DNA of 31,282 nucleotides from Megamonas sp. UBA1796 (GCA_002319795.1 DCFU01000045.1:1-31282); one strand, 5' to 3'; positions 7,541-16,260 are shown, counted from the stretch's first letter. Notes: generated by a model from the letters alone, not told the origin. Translations and numbers: made by a program.

Positions 7541-8326
7541 ATGGATTGTTTAAAACAATTTTCTTTGGAAGGTAAGGTTGCTTTGGTGACAGGTGCTGCG
7601 TATGGTATTGGTTTTGCCATTGCCAAGGCATATGCCCAGGCCGGAGCGAAGATTGCTTTCAATTGCCGCAGTCAGGAACATATGGATAAGGCACTTGCCG
7701 CTTATAAGGCAGAAGGTATCGAAGCGTATGGCTGTATCAGCGATGTCACGGATGAAGTACAAGTAAAAAAACTTGTTGCGGATGTTGAGGCGAAGCTGGG
7801 CACGATTGATATTTTGGTGAACAATGCTGGTATTATCAAGCGTATTCCTATGTGTGATATGAGCGTGGCGGAATTCCGCCAGGTTGTTGATATCGATCTC
7901 AATGCGCCGTTTATTGTGTCGAAGGCAGTTATTCCGGGCATGATCAAAAAAGGTCATGGGAAGATCATCAATATCTGTTCCATGATGAGTGAACTTGGCC
8001 GTGAGACGGTATCTGCCTATGCGGCTGCCAAGGGCGGGCTTAAGATGCTTACGAGAAATATCGCTTCTGAATTCGGTGCGGCGAATATACAATGCAACGG
8101 CATAGGACCAGGCTATATTGCGACGCCGCAAACGGCACCGCTTCGTACGCCGGGACACCCGTTCAATGCCTTTATCCTGTCGAAGACTCCGGCCAATCGT
8201 TGGGGGACACCAGAAGATCTTGAGGGGCCGGCAGTATTTTTGGCTTCCGATGCATCCAACTTTGTCAATGGACATATTCTTTATGTTGATGGTGGTATTC
8301 TTGCTTATATCGGCAAGCAGCCATGA
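7541..8326 (+). CDS. kduD: 2-deoxy-D-gluconate 3-dehydrogenase (2-keto-3-deoxygluconate-forming)
   Basis: Classical short-chain dehydrogenase of 261 residues. TGAAYGIG is the dinucleotide-binding loop, NNAG the structural motif, and Ser147, Tyr160 and Lys164 the catalytic set. It should reduce the KduI product to KDG using NAD(P)H. I place the start at ATG 7541 after GAGAGGTG; an in-frame GTG at 7529 falls in that ribosome site. The family also includes gluconate 5-dehydrogenases with similar sequence; the tight link to kduI decides for KduD. Confidence 0.88.
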   Translation: MDCLKQFSLEGKVALVTGAAYGIGFAIAKAYAQAGAKIAFNCRSQEHMDKALAAYKAEGIEAYGCISDVTDEVQVKKLVADVEAKLGTIDILVNNAGIIKRIPMCDMSVAEFRQVVDIDLNAPFIVSKAVIPGMIKKGHGKIINICSMMSELGRETVSAYAAAKGGLKMLTRNIASEFGAANIQCNGIGPGYIATPQTAPLRTPGHPFNAFILSKTPANRWGTPEDLEGPAVFLASDASNFVNGHILYVDGGILAYIGKQP

Positions 8327-8375
8327 TCGATTGATATTTAAAAATTATATTTTGCGTTGGGTTTAGGCAGCGAGG

Positions 8376-8408
8376 CCTGTTCTTGCGTGAAATGCGGCTG
8401 GGAGCAGG
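8376..8408 (+). other. Possible hairpin between kduD and kdgT
   Basis: CCTGTTCT (8376-8383) can pair with GGAGCAGG (8401-8408) using two G-T pairs, in the 171-bp gap. There is no strong T tract, so it may be an mRNA-processing or attenuating structure rather than a terminator. Nothing else stands out in this gap. Confidence 0.3.
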
Positions 8409-8497
8409 ACTCCATTCCTTTTAATTAAATATACAAGGTTTTCATGGATTATATTTATAAAAATCGTTATATGTTTTAATTTTAGGAGGGGTTTTAT

Positions 8498-9472
8498 ATG
8501 CAAATCAAACGGACGCTTGATCGGATACCTGGTGGACTTATGTTGGTTCCATTATTTTTGGGAGCACTTTGCCATACTTTTGCTCCATGGGCCGGGCAAT
8601 ATTTCGGTTCCTTTACAAATGGTATAATTACAGGTACGGTTCCGATTCTTTCGGTGTGGTTCTTTTGCATGGGGGCCGGAATCGATCTGAAATCTACGGG
8701 TATTGTTTTGAGAAAGTCTGGTACGATTGTAATTACTAAAATCATTATTGCCTGGTGTGTTGGCTTTATCTGTGTGCAAATCATGCCTCCGGGGATGATA
8801 GAGACCGGATTCTTTGCAGGCCTTTCCACTTTGGCAATAGTTACCTCTATGGATATGACGAATGGCGGTTTATATGCCGCGATGATGCAGCAATATGGTA
8901 CCAAGGAAGAGGCTGGCGCTTTTGTGCTTACCTCGATTGAGTCGGGGCCGTTGGTTACGATGATGATTCTGGGATCTACAGGTGCTGCATACTTTGAACC
9001 ACGGCTGTTTATTGGCGCGGTTTTGCCCTTTATCATCGGGTTTATTCTTGGGAATCTCGACCATGAAATGCGTACATTCCTGAGTCCGGCATCTATGATT
9101 ATGATTCCTTTCTTTGGTTTTGCGCTTGGCAATACGATTAATCTGTGGGTGGTTGTGCAGACAGGCTTCTTAGGTATTTTGCTTGGATTGGGCGTTATTG
9201 TCGTAACGGGCATTCCGCTGATTCTTGCGGATAAGGTCATTGGCGGCGGCCATGGCGGTGCGGGTCTTGCGGCTTCGAGCACAGCCGGTGCGGCCGTTAC
9301 GAATCCCATCATTATCGCGCAGATGGTTCCGGCTTTTGAGCCTATTGCAGCTGCAGCTACGGCGCTGGTAGCAACTTCGGTTATCGTGACTTCTATTGTG
9401 GTACCAATCATCACAGCTGCCTGGTGCAATCGCTTCAATCCAAAACGCAGTAGTGATATTAAAGCTGGTTAA
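8498..9472 (+). CDS. kdgT: 2-keto-3-deoxygluconate permease
   Basis: KdgT-family proton symporter for KDG in the inner membrane, 324 residues. Typical sequence: an N-terminal IKRTLDRIPGGLMLVPL, the GAGIDLKSTG block, TLAIVTSMDMTNGGLY, GHGGAGLAASSTAGAAVTNP and about ten hydrophobic segments. AGGAGG precedes ATG 8498. Lying between kduD and eda, it allows growth on external KDG or release of excess. The family is narrow, so the assignment is secure. Confidence 0.92.
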   Translation: MQIKRTLDRIPGGLMLVPLFLGALCHTFAPWAGQYFGSFTNGIITGTVPILSVWFFCMGAGIDLKSTGIVLRKSGTIVITKIIIAWCVGFICVQIMPPGMIETGFFAGLSTLAIVTSMDMTNGGLYAAMMQQYGTKEEAGAFVLTSIESGPLVTMMILGSTGAAYFEPRLFIGAVLPFIIGFILGNLDHEMRTFLSPASMIMIPFFGFALGNTINLWVVVQTGFLGILLGLGVIVVTGIPLILADKVIGGGHGGAGLAASSTAGAAVTNPIIIAQMVPAFEPIAAAATALVATSVIVTSIVVPIITAAWCNRFNPKRSSDIKAG

Positions 9473-9556
9473 GTGGTTTATTTGGAAGGTTGCTGTACCG
9501 CCCTTTTACATGGGGATATGCAGCAGCCGTTTGGTTTAAGAAAAGGAGACTTTTAT

Positions 9557-10201
9557 ATGGAAAAAGAACAGATACTTGCAAAAATAAAAGAACAGGGTGT
9601 TGTATCCGTTGTACGCGGCAAGGACGCAGAGGATGGCATCAAGATAGCGGATGCCTGCATCGCGGGAGGCGTGAAGGCAATTGAGGTTGCTTTTACGACG
9701 CCGCGGGCGCATGAAACAATACGTGCGCTTGTCGATAAGTACAAGAACGATCCGGATGTCATCATTGGTGCTGGTACGGTACTTGATCCCATTACAGCCC
9801 GCATTGCCATCCTCGAGGGGGCACAATTTATCGTATCTCCGGCTTTCGATGCAGAAACTGTACGTTTATGTAATCGTTATCGTGTAGTGGTCATGCCGGG
9901 GACGACTACGCTCAACGGGGTTATTTCCGCATTGGAATCCGGAGCGGATGTTGTGAAAATCTTCCCGGGTGAGATCGTTGGTATAGGTATGATCAAGGCT
10001 ATCAAGGGACCGTTGCCGCAGGCACAGGTTATGCCAACAGGCGGTGTGAACGTTGATAATGTCGGTGAGTGGCTTAAGGCTGGCTGCATTGCCGTTGGTG
10101 CTGGCGGAAGTCTCACGGGGGCTGCGAAAAAGGGCGATTTTGCTACGGTTATGGAGCAGGCAAAGAAATTTGTGAAGGCTGTGGCAGCTGCCAGAGCTTA
10201 A
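9557..10201 (+). CDS. eda: KDPG aldolase (2-dehydro-3-deoxy-phosphogluconate aldolase)
   Basis: Class I aldolase of 214 residues that cleaves KDPG to pyruvate and glyceraldehyde-3-phosphate, the final step of this cluster. The Schiff-base Lys134 lies in ADVVKIFPGE, Glu in the VEVAFTTPRA block acts as general base, and the phosphate loop is PTGGVNVDN followed by AVGAGGSL. I chose ATG 9557 because AGGAG lies at 9544-9548; a longer frame from GTG 9473 overlaps nothing useful and has no ribosome site. It ends the KDG cluster, followed by a strong terminator. Some members also cleave 4-hydroxy-2-oxoglutarate. Confidence 0.93.
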   Translation: MEKEQILAKIKEQGVVSVVRGKDAEDGIKIADACIAGGVKAIEVAFTTPRAHETIRALVDKYKNDPDVIIGAGTVLDPITARIAILEGAQFIVSPAFDAETVRLCNRYRVVVMPGTTTLNGVISALESGADVVKIFPGEIVGIGMIKAIKGPLPQAQVMPTGGVNVDNVGEWLKAGCIAVGAGGSLTGAAKKGDFATVMEQAKKFVKAVAAARA

Positions 10202-10214
10202 GTTTTTAAAATTG

Positions 10215-10245
10215 AAGGGATGCTGCAGGTGCAGCATCCCTTTTT
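10215..10245 (+). terminator. Terminator after eda
   Basis: A perfect 13-bp stem, AAGGGATGCTGCA (10215-10227) with TGCAGCATCCCTT (10230-10242), closes over a 2-base loop and runs into a T tract. It ends the KDG cluster. Confidence 0.92.
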
Positions 10246-10263
10246 GGCATTGAGGCAGGAATA

Positions 10264-10292
10264 TGGAAATATATGTGGAAGTCCTATATAAT
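10264..10292 (+). promoter_or_regulatory. Probable promoter of the chemoreceptor gene
   Basis: TATAAT (10287-10292) with a weak -35, TGGAAA (10264-10269), 17 bp upstream. I see no flagellar sigma-28 type element in this gap. Confidence 0.4.
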
Positions 10293-10342
10293 GTTTATTA
10301 TGCATACTTTTGTCTTAATAACCATGAATTGGAGGGAGTTTT

Positions 10343-12409
10343 GTGGAGAATTTTGGTGTCAAACAGAAAATCATTGTGCTGGTTTCAGCTGTATTTGTTA
10401 TAGCTATGCTGGCCACGGGGCTGGTTTTGAATCGGGTAATCACCAAGACTGAGATGGAGGGGTTTGAGGAAGAAACAACCCTGCAGGCTGTCCAGGTCGA
10501 TAATGCCATGGATATTTTCTTGAGCGGACTGCGGAACAATCTTGTGATGCTTGCTGAAAATCCTGTTCTCAAACAGGGTGGAGAAATAACGACGTATTTC
10601 AATTCGACGATTGCACCAGATGCCAAAGGCATGATTCCTATGGACCCGGCAGGCAGAGGCGGGTTTGAGGCCGCTGCTTACGAAACCTTTCGGCAGGTTG
10701 GTGATACGCATAAAGATACAGTATCTGTTATCAGTTATGGGACAACTGATGGCGGTTATCTGCAGTGGCCCGCTATCAGTCGTGCCAAGGACTATGATTC
10801 ACGCAAACGCGACTGGTTCACGGACAGTATGAAGGATACGGGCAAGGTTCGTATTACCAAGCCTTTTATGACGAGCAAGGGCACTCCGACACTGGGAATC
10901 TTTGCGGTGGTCAAGGGGAATAATGGCACGCCGCTCGGTGTACTGGGCTTCAATATCGATTTGCCGGTGGTTACGAATATGATCGGAGGCATCCATTTGG
11001 GTGAAACCGGCTATATGATGCTGGTAGACGCTGAGGGGACGATTGTTGCCGATCCAAAGCATAAAGAAGCGGATTTTAAGAAGCTGTCCGAGGCAGGCAT
11101 TGGCGAAATGGCTAAGCTGGCGGATGTTTCTACGGGTATGATAAAGCTTCGTCTGGATGACACAGATAAGGTTGCCAGTGTTTATACTTCCGATAAGACG
11201 GGATACCGTTATATAACGGTTGTTGACGAGGCACAGCTTGGTGCCAGTATTAACAGTATGCGCAAGGTGATTGGCACAGTTCTGCTGGTGGCCCTTCTGA
11301 TTATTATATTTGCTATGAACTGGGTGTCTAATAAGGTGCTGGCACCGTTGAAGGATCTTGGAAAGGCAGCGGATTCTATTGCGGATGGAGATCTTCGCAA
11401 TACAGGAATACAGGTGAAGACGCAGGATGAGATTGGCAGGTTGTCACAGTCTTTTCAGACTATGGGGAAAAATCTGCAGGAGCTGTTGGTGCAGATTCAG
11501 TCGAGCGTCAAGGAGGTCTCTATGTTTTCCAGCCAGCTTTCAGACAGCTCAGGCCAGTGTTCGGATACAATCACCCATGTGGCAGAAACAGTAGGTGGAA
11601 TTGCGGAAACTGCACAGAGCCAGAAGAGTACGATGGAAGATATGGTGGTGAGCATCCGTAAAATGACGGAAAAAATCGCCGCAGTGGCAAAAAACATGGA
11701 AAACGTGCGCAGTTCCTCGGCAAATGCGGGTTCTGCAGCTGCGGATGGTGAAAAATCCATATCGCAGGCTGTGACACAGATGGAGAAAATCAGTGATACG
11801 GTTGGAAAATCATCGGAAGCCGTGGCGGTCTTGGGGCAGCGTTCACAGCAGATCGGAGAGATTATCAATACGATTTCCTCTATTGCGGATCAGACAAACC
11901 TGCTGGCGCTCAATGCGGCGATAGAGGCGGCGCGCGCTGGTGAGCATGGGCGGGGCTTTGCGGTTGTAGCGGATGAAGTACGCAAGCTTGCTGAGCAGTC
12001 GGGGAGTGCAACGGAGGAAATCGCACAGATTATTAAAGATATCCAGTTGGACACGGAAAAAGCGGTTGGTGTCATGCAGTCTGGTACGGAAGAGGTCAGG
12101 GCCGGCAGTGAAGTCGTGGGTATGGCAGGCAAAAAATTCACACAGATTCTGACGAACATCACAGAGGTTGAGCAGCTCATCAAGGAATCTGCTGTACAGA
12201 CGAATGATACTGTGTCGGAAAGCAGTAAGGTACTGGAAGCAGCAGAAGGCGTCGAGGCTACGACGAAAAAAGTGGCAGACAGTATTGAAACTATTTCTGC
12301 GGCAACAGAAGAACAATCAGCTTCCATGGAAGAGATTGCAGCATCCAGCCATAATCTGGCAGGTATGTCGGAGAAGCTGCAGCAGGCTTCCAGCAAGTTT
12401 AAATTTTAA
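10343..12409 (+). CDS. Methyl-accepting chemotaxis protein with periplasmic dCache-type sensor
   Basis: The 688-residue receptor has an N-terminal membrane helix (about 9-30), a large extracytoplasmic sensor domain (about 35-305), a second helix (about 309-327), a HAMP segment, and a signalling domain whose hairpin tip carries LNAAIEAARAGEHGRGFAVVADEVRKLAEQSG-type sequence in two blocks. The sensor contains RDWFTDS and GFNIDLP blocks like double-Cache domains, but the Asp of the classical amino-acid motif is replaced by PFMTSKG, so the ligand is unknown. There is no C-terminal pentapeptide tether for CheR/CheB. The start is GTG 10343 after GGAGGGAG at 10331-10338. Its stop is followed directly by the ribosome site of a small Cys-motif gene. 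Confidence 0.93.
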   Translation: MENFGVKQKIIVLVSAVFVIAMLATGLVLNRVITKTEMEGFEEETTLQAVQVDNAMDIFLSGLRNNLVMLAENPVLKQGGEITTYFNSTIAPDAKGMIPMDPAGRGGFEAAAYETFRQVGDTHKDTVSVISYGTTDGGYLQWPAISRAKDYDSRKRDWFTDSMKDTGKVRITKPFMTSKGTPTLGIFAVVKGNNGTPLGVLGFNIDLPVVTNMIGGIHLGETGYMMLVDAEGTIVADPKHKEADFKKLSEAGIGEMAKLADVSTGMIKLRLDDTDKVASVYTSDKTGYRYITVVDEAQLGASINSMRKVIGTVLLVALLIIIFAMNWVSNKVLAPLKDLGKAADSIADGDLRNTGIQVKTQDEIGRLSQSFQTMGKNLQELLVQIQSSVKEVSMFSSQLSDSSGQCSDTITHVAETVGGIAETAQSQKSTMEDMVVSIRKMTEKIAAVAKNMENVRSSSANAGSAAADGEKSISQAVTQMEKISDTVGKSSEAVAVLGQRSQQIGEIINTISSIADQTNLLALNAAIEAARAGEHGRGFAVVADEVRKLAEQSGSATEEIAQIIKDIQLDTEKAVGVMQSGTEEVRAGSEVVGMAGKKFTQILTNITEVEQLIKESAVQTNDTVSESSKVLEAAEGVEATTKKVADSIETISAATEEQSASMEEIAASSHNLAGMSEKLQQASSKFKF

Positions 12410-12422
12410 GGAGGCATAACAG

Positions 12423-12590
12423 ATGCTGCAAAAGGAAAATGTGCAGCGGGCACTGGAGGCTGTCGAAGTCCTTTGCGGCAGATGCCCGGTATGCTCGCCG
12501 GATTGCCCTGTGGCGATTGCCAGACGTGCCCTGGCAGGGCTGAAATATGATTTGGAGGCGGCAGAACATAACGACAATGGCAATGCCTGA
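12423..12590 (+). CDS. Small Cys-motif protein coupled to the chemoreceptor gene
   Basis: A 55-residue reading frame starts 13 bp after the receptor stop, with AAGGAGG directly downstream of that stop as ribosome site. It encodes Cys18-x2-Cys21-x2-Cys24-x3-Cys28 (CGRCPVCSPDCPVAIAR), flanked by a short N-terminal helix-like stretch and an acidic, Asn-rich tail. I do not recognise the family. Four close cysteines suggest metal (zinc or Fe-S) binding. The gene ends shortly before the bidirectional terminator, so it appears to share the receptor transcript. It may be an accessory protein of the receptor, but that rests only on position. Confidence 0.65.
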   Translation: MLQKENVQRALEAVEVLCGRCPVCSPDCPVAIARRALAGLKYDLEAAEHNDNGNA

Positions 12591-12606
12591 AGGCAGCTAT
12601 ATGAAT

Positions 12607-12650
12607 ATAAAACAAGCGGGGACATTGCTTTTGCAATGTCCCCGTTTGTT
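12607..12650. terminator. Bidirectional terminator between converging genes
   Basis: A 12-bp perfect stem, CGGGGACATTGC (12617-12628) with GCAATGTCCCCG (12633-12644), has a TTTT loop, an A-rich flank on the left and a T-rich flank on the right. It serves both the receptor transcript (+) and the hydrogenase operon (-). Confidence 0.92.
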
Positions 12651-12663
12651 TATATGATGGTAC

Positions 12664-14400
12664 TTATTCGAATTCATATTCTTTCTTGATTTTATGATAA
12701 TGTGTGTGCAGGAGCTCATGCGCTTTCTGGCTTGCCGGTTTACCGAAAAATTCATCATAGAGAGCGATGATTTCCGGATTTTCATGGGACTTGCGGTAAG
12801 GCAGCTTGCGGTCAAGTTCATAGAGCGCCGCCATGCGTTCCCTGCGGATGGCATTTGTCGTGCCGATTGGTTGTCCGCCGCCGCCGATGCAGCCACCAGG
12901 ACAGGCCATGATTTCGATGAAATGATAGTTGCAGGTGCCGGCTTTAATCTGTTCCATAATCGTACGGGCATTTTTCAATGTATGGGCTACAGCTACCCGG
13001 ACTTCGGTTCCTTCGAGGTTAAGAGTAGCTTCTTTTATGCCATCCAAGCCACGGACACTTTCAAATTCCAGCTTTTCCAACGTTTTGCCGGTAAACTTCT
13101 CATAAACCGTACGCAGAGCCGCTTCCATAACGCCTCCGGTATTGCCAAAAATAGCGCCGGCTCCTGAACCAATCGAATGTGGACTGTCAAATTCACTTTC
13201 AGTGAGGTTCTCAAAGTTCAGGCCGACATATTTGATGAGCTTTGTAAGTTCACGTGTTGTGAGTACGATATCGACATACGGTGTACCGTCTTTTTTCATT
13301 TCAGGGCGTGCTGCCTCGAATTTTTTAGCAGTACATGGCATGATGGAAACTGTGACCATATCCTTGGGGTCAATTCCGGCCTTTTGTGCGTAGTAGATCT
13401 TCATGACGGGACCGAATATGCTCATAGGGGATTTGGTCGAGGACAGGTGGTCAATGTAATTGCCGTAGTGTTTTTCTATGAAATTAACCCAGCCGGGACT
13501 GCAGGAAGTGATCATGGGAAGCTTGCCGCCATGCTGCAAACGGTCAATGAATTCAGCTCCCTCTTCCATAATGGTGAGGTCGGCAGCAAAATTCGTATCA
13601 AATACGCGATCAAAGCCCAGCATTTTGAGAGCAGTAACCATCTGTCCCGTGACTAGAGCTCCCTTTGGCAGATTAAAGGCATCTCCGAGTGAAACCCGGA
13701 TGGATGGGGCTACCTGGACGACGACATGCTTTGTTGGATCGAGCAAAACATCGAGCACCTTTTGTGTATCGTCCTTTTCGACAATGGCGCCGGTCGGGCA
13801 GACGAGGCTGCACTGTCCGCAAAGTATGCAGTCGGTATCTTCCATAGGCTTGTTATAAGCTGTGGTGACAACGATTTTGTCGCTGCGGTTCGCATAGGTT
13901 AGCGCGGCAATTCCCTGCACGTCCTTACAGGCCCGTATACAGCGGCCGCATTTGATGCATTTTGCAGGGTCACGTACAATGCTGGGATTTGTATCGATGA
14001 TAGGCTGGGGTTTGTTTATATTGGGAAGCGGTGGGTTCTGTATATTGAAACGGCTGCAAAGCTTCTGCAAATCGCAATTCTGGTTGCGCGGACAGGAAAG
14101 ACAGTTCTGATCATGGTCCGCGAGAATGAGCTGCAGAATGCCAACCTGCGTATCCTTTACAATCGGCGTATCCGTATGTACTTCCATGCCTTCCCATACA
14201 TCGGTCGAGCAGGCGGCAAGCAACCTGCGCTTACCCACGACTTCAACCGAGCAGATACGGCAGTGTGCCTTTACACGTTGATCTGGGTGATAGCAGAGAT
14301 GTGGGATATCAATATTGATTTTTTTGGCAGCCTCGATGATTTTTGTTCCTTTTTCGACCTGCAGCGGTATGTTATTGATTGTTATATTAACCATTTCCAT
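12664..14400 (-). CDS. hydA: [FeFe] hydrogenase catalytic subunit, NADH-linked type
   Basis: The 578-residue subunit carries, in order, an N-terminal [2Fe-2S] domain (Cys36, 47, 50, 64), a His-ligated [4Fe-4S] site (His96, Cys100, 103, 109), two [4Fe-4S] ferredoxin clusters (Cys148-158 and Cys191-201), and the H-cluster domain with loops TSCSPGW (298-304), MPCTAKKFEA (354-363) and MACPGGCIGGG (498-508). It makes or oxidises H2 in the cytoplasm. The start is 12 bases after a GGAGGT that overlaps the hydB stop. It is the last gene of hydC-hydB-hydA. The first loop has Ser after Cys where many characterised enzymes have two adjacent cysteines. Confidence 0.93.
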   Translation of the reverse strand: MEMVNITINNIPLQVEKGTKIIEAAKKINIDIPHLCYHPDQRVKAHCRICSVEVVGKRRLLAACSTDVWEGMEVHTDTPIVKDTQVGILQLILADHDQNCLSCPRNQNCDLQKLCSRFNIQNPPLPNINKPQPIIDTNPSIVRDPAKCIKCGRCIRACKDVQGIAALTYANRSDKIVVTTAYNKPMEDTDCILCGQCSLVCPTGAIVEKDDTQKVLDVLLDPTKHVVVQVAPSIRVSLGDAFNLPKGALVTGQMVTALKMLGFDRVFDTNFAADLTIMEEGAEFIDRLQHGGKLPMITSCSPGWVNFIEKHYGNYIDHLSSTKSPMSIFGPVMKIYYAQKAGIDPKDMVTVSIMPCTAKKFEAARPEMKKDGTPYVDIVLTTRELTKLIKYVGLNFENLTESEFDSPHSIGSGAGAIFGNTGGVMEAALRTVYEKFTGKTLEKLEFESVRGLDGIKEATLNLEGTEVRVAVAHTLKNARTIMEQIKAGTCNYHFIEIMACPGGCIGGGGQPIGTTNAIRRERMAALYELDRKLPYRKSHENPEIIALYDEFFGKPASQKAHELLHTHYHKIKKEYEFE

Positions 14401-14402
14401 AT

Positions 14403-15653
14403 TTATTCAGCACCTCCGACATCAAATGTTTCCGGGAATACGCGCATGGCAGAAAGCAACGCATTTTGGGCACTTTCGCCCAGACCGCAGAGAGAGGACA
14501 TCGTCATGATCTTGGCAATTTTTGTAAGTGTATCGATATCACGATGTTTAGCTTCACCTTTTGCAAGCTTATTGAGAAGAAGCTTGATATGAAGATTCCC
14601 CTCACGGCATGGTGTACATTGACCGCAGCTCTCATGTGAGAAGAACTCCTGGGTTATGCGCAGGAAATCAAGCACACTTGTACGATCATCAATGACTAGG
14701 ATAGCGCCGGAGCCAACAGTGACACCGGATTTTTTTAAATCCTCATAGGTGTAAGGCGTATCCAGGATATCGGAATTGGCAATTTTTCCCGAAGCACCAC
14801 CGAACTGAATGAGACGCAGCTTGCGGTCATCCTGTAAGCCGCCGGCAAGATTGTAGATGATTTCGCGTACGGTTGTGCCAAATGGGATCTCAAAGACACC
14901 TGGATGCCGGACATTACCGCCTACACTGACAAGTTTTGTGCCAATGGATTCGCCGCTACCCTGGCTTATGTAGAAGTTTTTCTCATCCAGCAGGAGATGC
15001 GGGACGATAGAGAGACTTTCAACATTGTTAACACAGGTAGGAAGAGCGAAAAGGCCGCTTTGCTTAATGAATGGTGGTTTCATGCGTGGACGTCCGGCCT
15101 TGCCCTCAATCGAACGTATCAGGGCAGTGCCTTCGCCGCAGACGTAGGCACCTGCGCCGGAGTAGAGATGGATATTGAATTCGAATCCCCGGCCAAGTAT
15201 ATTTTTTCCCAGAAAGCCTTTTGCCTCAGTCTGGTGAATGGCTTTCTGGAGCAGAGGACGAAGATGAGAGTATTCCTCACGCATGTAGATATAACCATCC
15301 TGTGCACGGACCGTATAGCCAGCGATGATCATGCTTTCGATAAGATTGAAAGGGTCGTTGGAGATGAGCTCCCGGTCCTTAAAGGTACAGGGTTCGCCTT
15401 CGTCGGCGTTGCAGATGATGACTTTTCTTTCACCGGGGACTGCCCTGGCCTGTGACCATTTGCGGCCCATATCATAGGCGGCACCACCGCGTCCTTTGAC
15501 TCCGGCCTTCGCGATAAGGGATGCGATGTCCTCGCCATCCATTGAGACCGCCTTTTGGAGGGCTTTGAACCCACCAATGCCTATATAGGAATCAATAGAG
15601 GAGGTATCATATTCATGGAAATTTTTCGTAATAAAACGGATTTCATTGCTCAT
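14403..15653 (-). CDS. hydB: Hydrogenase NADH-binding flavoprotein subunit, short NuoF-like form
   Basis: NuoF-like subunit that carries FMN, NADH and one [4Fe-4S] cluster and passes electrons to HydA. Visible motifs: GRGGAAYDMGRKW (54-66) and NADEGEP (82-88) for nucleotide and FMN binding, GAGAYVCGEGTALI, and the cluster ligands Cys343, 346, 349 and 389 in SCGQCTPCREG and SLCGLG. I start it at ATG 15653, preceded by AAGGAGTG; a longer frame to 15833 lies over hydC and adds 60 unrelated residues. At 416 residues it lacks the N-terminal thioredoxin-like domain and the C-terminal two-cluster ferredoxin domain of long bifurcating HydB subunits. It ends 2 bp before hydA. Confidence 0.9.
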   Translation of the reverse strand: MSNEIRFITKNFHEYDTSSIDSYIGIGGFKALQKAVSMDGEDIASLIAKAGVKGRGGAAYDMGRKWSQARAVPGERKVIICNADEGEPCTFKDRELISNDPFNLIESMIIAGYTVRAQDGYIYMREEYSHLRPLLQKAIHQTEAKGFLGKNILGRGFEFNIHLYSGAGAYVCGEGTALIRSIEGKAGRPRMKPPFIKQSGLFALPTCVNNVESLSIVPHLLLDEKNFYISQGSGESIGTKLVSVGGNVRHPGVFEIPFGTTVREIIYNLAGGLQDDRKLRLIQFGGASGKIANSDILDTPYTYEDLKKSGVTVGSGAILVIDDRTSVLDFLRITQEFFSHESCGQCTPCREGNLHIKLLLNKLAKGEAKHRDIDTLTKIAKIMTMSSLCGLGESAQNALLSAMRVFPETFDVGGAE

Positions 15654-15672
15654 ATTTATGCGCACTCCTTCA

Positions 15673-16173
15673 TTAAATAAACGTATCCAGCAGCTGCAGG
15701 ACCTTTTGATGGCTGTCGAGATGACCGTATACCTTGCCGTTGATACGGATTGCCGGGGCCTGGTCACAGGCACCAAAGCAGGGGACGCTTTCGAGAGTGA
15801 AGCGTCCGTCGTAGGTAACTTCGCCGATGTCAATGCCTAAAAGCTCTTTGAGATGGCTGAATACCGAATCGCTGTCATTGACACGGCAGACAATGGAATT
15901 ACAGATCTGGATTGGGTACTTTGCCCTCGGATGTTCCGAGAGACTGGAGTAAAACGTAAGACAGTCATAGATCGTAGTGATTTTCACGCCGATCTTCTGT
16001 GCAATGTAATAGGCGGCCGGCTCCGGGACATAGTGCAGTTCCGTGAGGTCCTGCACATCGAGTAAGATATTGACAATCTGCGTGGGATCGTTATCGTGCG
16101 CGGTTAGTATTCCATCGATTTTGTCAGTGAAATCCTTAGCCAGTGGATGATCCTGCTTGTGCGCGGTTAACAT
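15673..16173 (-). CDS. hydC: Hydrogenase [2Fe-2S] subunit, NuoE-like
   Basis: The 166-residue protein has the thioredoxin-like NuoE fold with the [2Fe-2S] ligands Cys91-x4-Cys96 and Cys132-x3-Cys136. It partners with HydB as the diaphorase part of the complex. ATG 16173 follows AGAGGAGG; the frame extends to 16224, but that addition has no ribosome site and ends in AT-rich promoter DNA. It is the first gene of the hyd operon, 19 bp before hydB. Confidence 0.9.
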   Translation of the reverse strand: MLTAHKQDHPLAKDFTDKIDGILTAHDNDPTQIVNILLDVQDLTELHYVPEPAAYYIAQKIGVKITTIYDCLTFYSSLSEHPRAKYPIQICNSIVCRVNDSDSVFSHLKELLGIDIGEVTYDGRFTLESVPCFGACDQAPAIRINGKVYGHLDSHQKVLQLLDTFI

Positions 16174-16260
16174 AAAAAAACCTCCTCTATTGTTCATACT
16201 ATAAAATAATAATATATATATCATACAGCCTTTTTCATTTTCTGAAAAGATGAATTTATC

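Noticed and set aside
7550..8275. Minus-strand frame of 241 codons opposite kduD
   Set aside because: Shadow of kduD, with no ribosome site and no recognisable motif.
8494..9438. Long minus-strand frame of 314 codons opposite kdgT
   Set aside because: It mirrors kdgT codons, its translation is low-complexity, and kdgT is a clear family match.
15654..15833. 60-residue N-terminal extension of HydB
   Set aside because: It overlaps hydC in another frame, and an ideal ribosome site supports ATG 15653.
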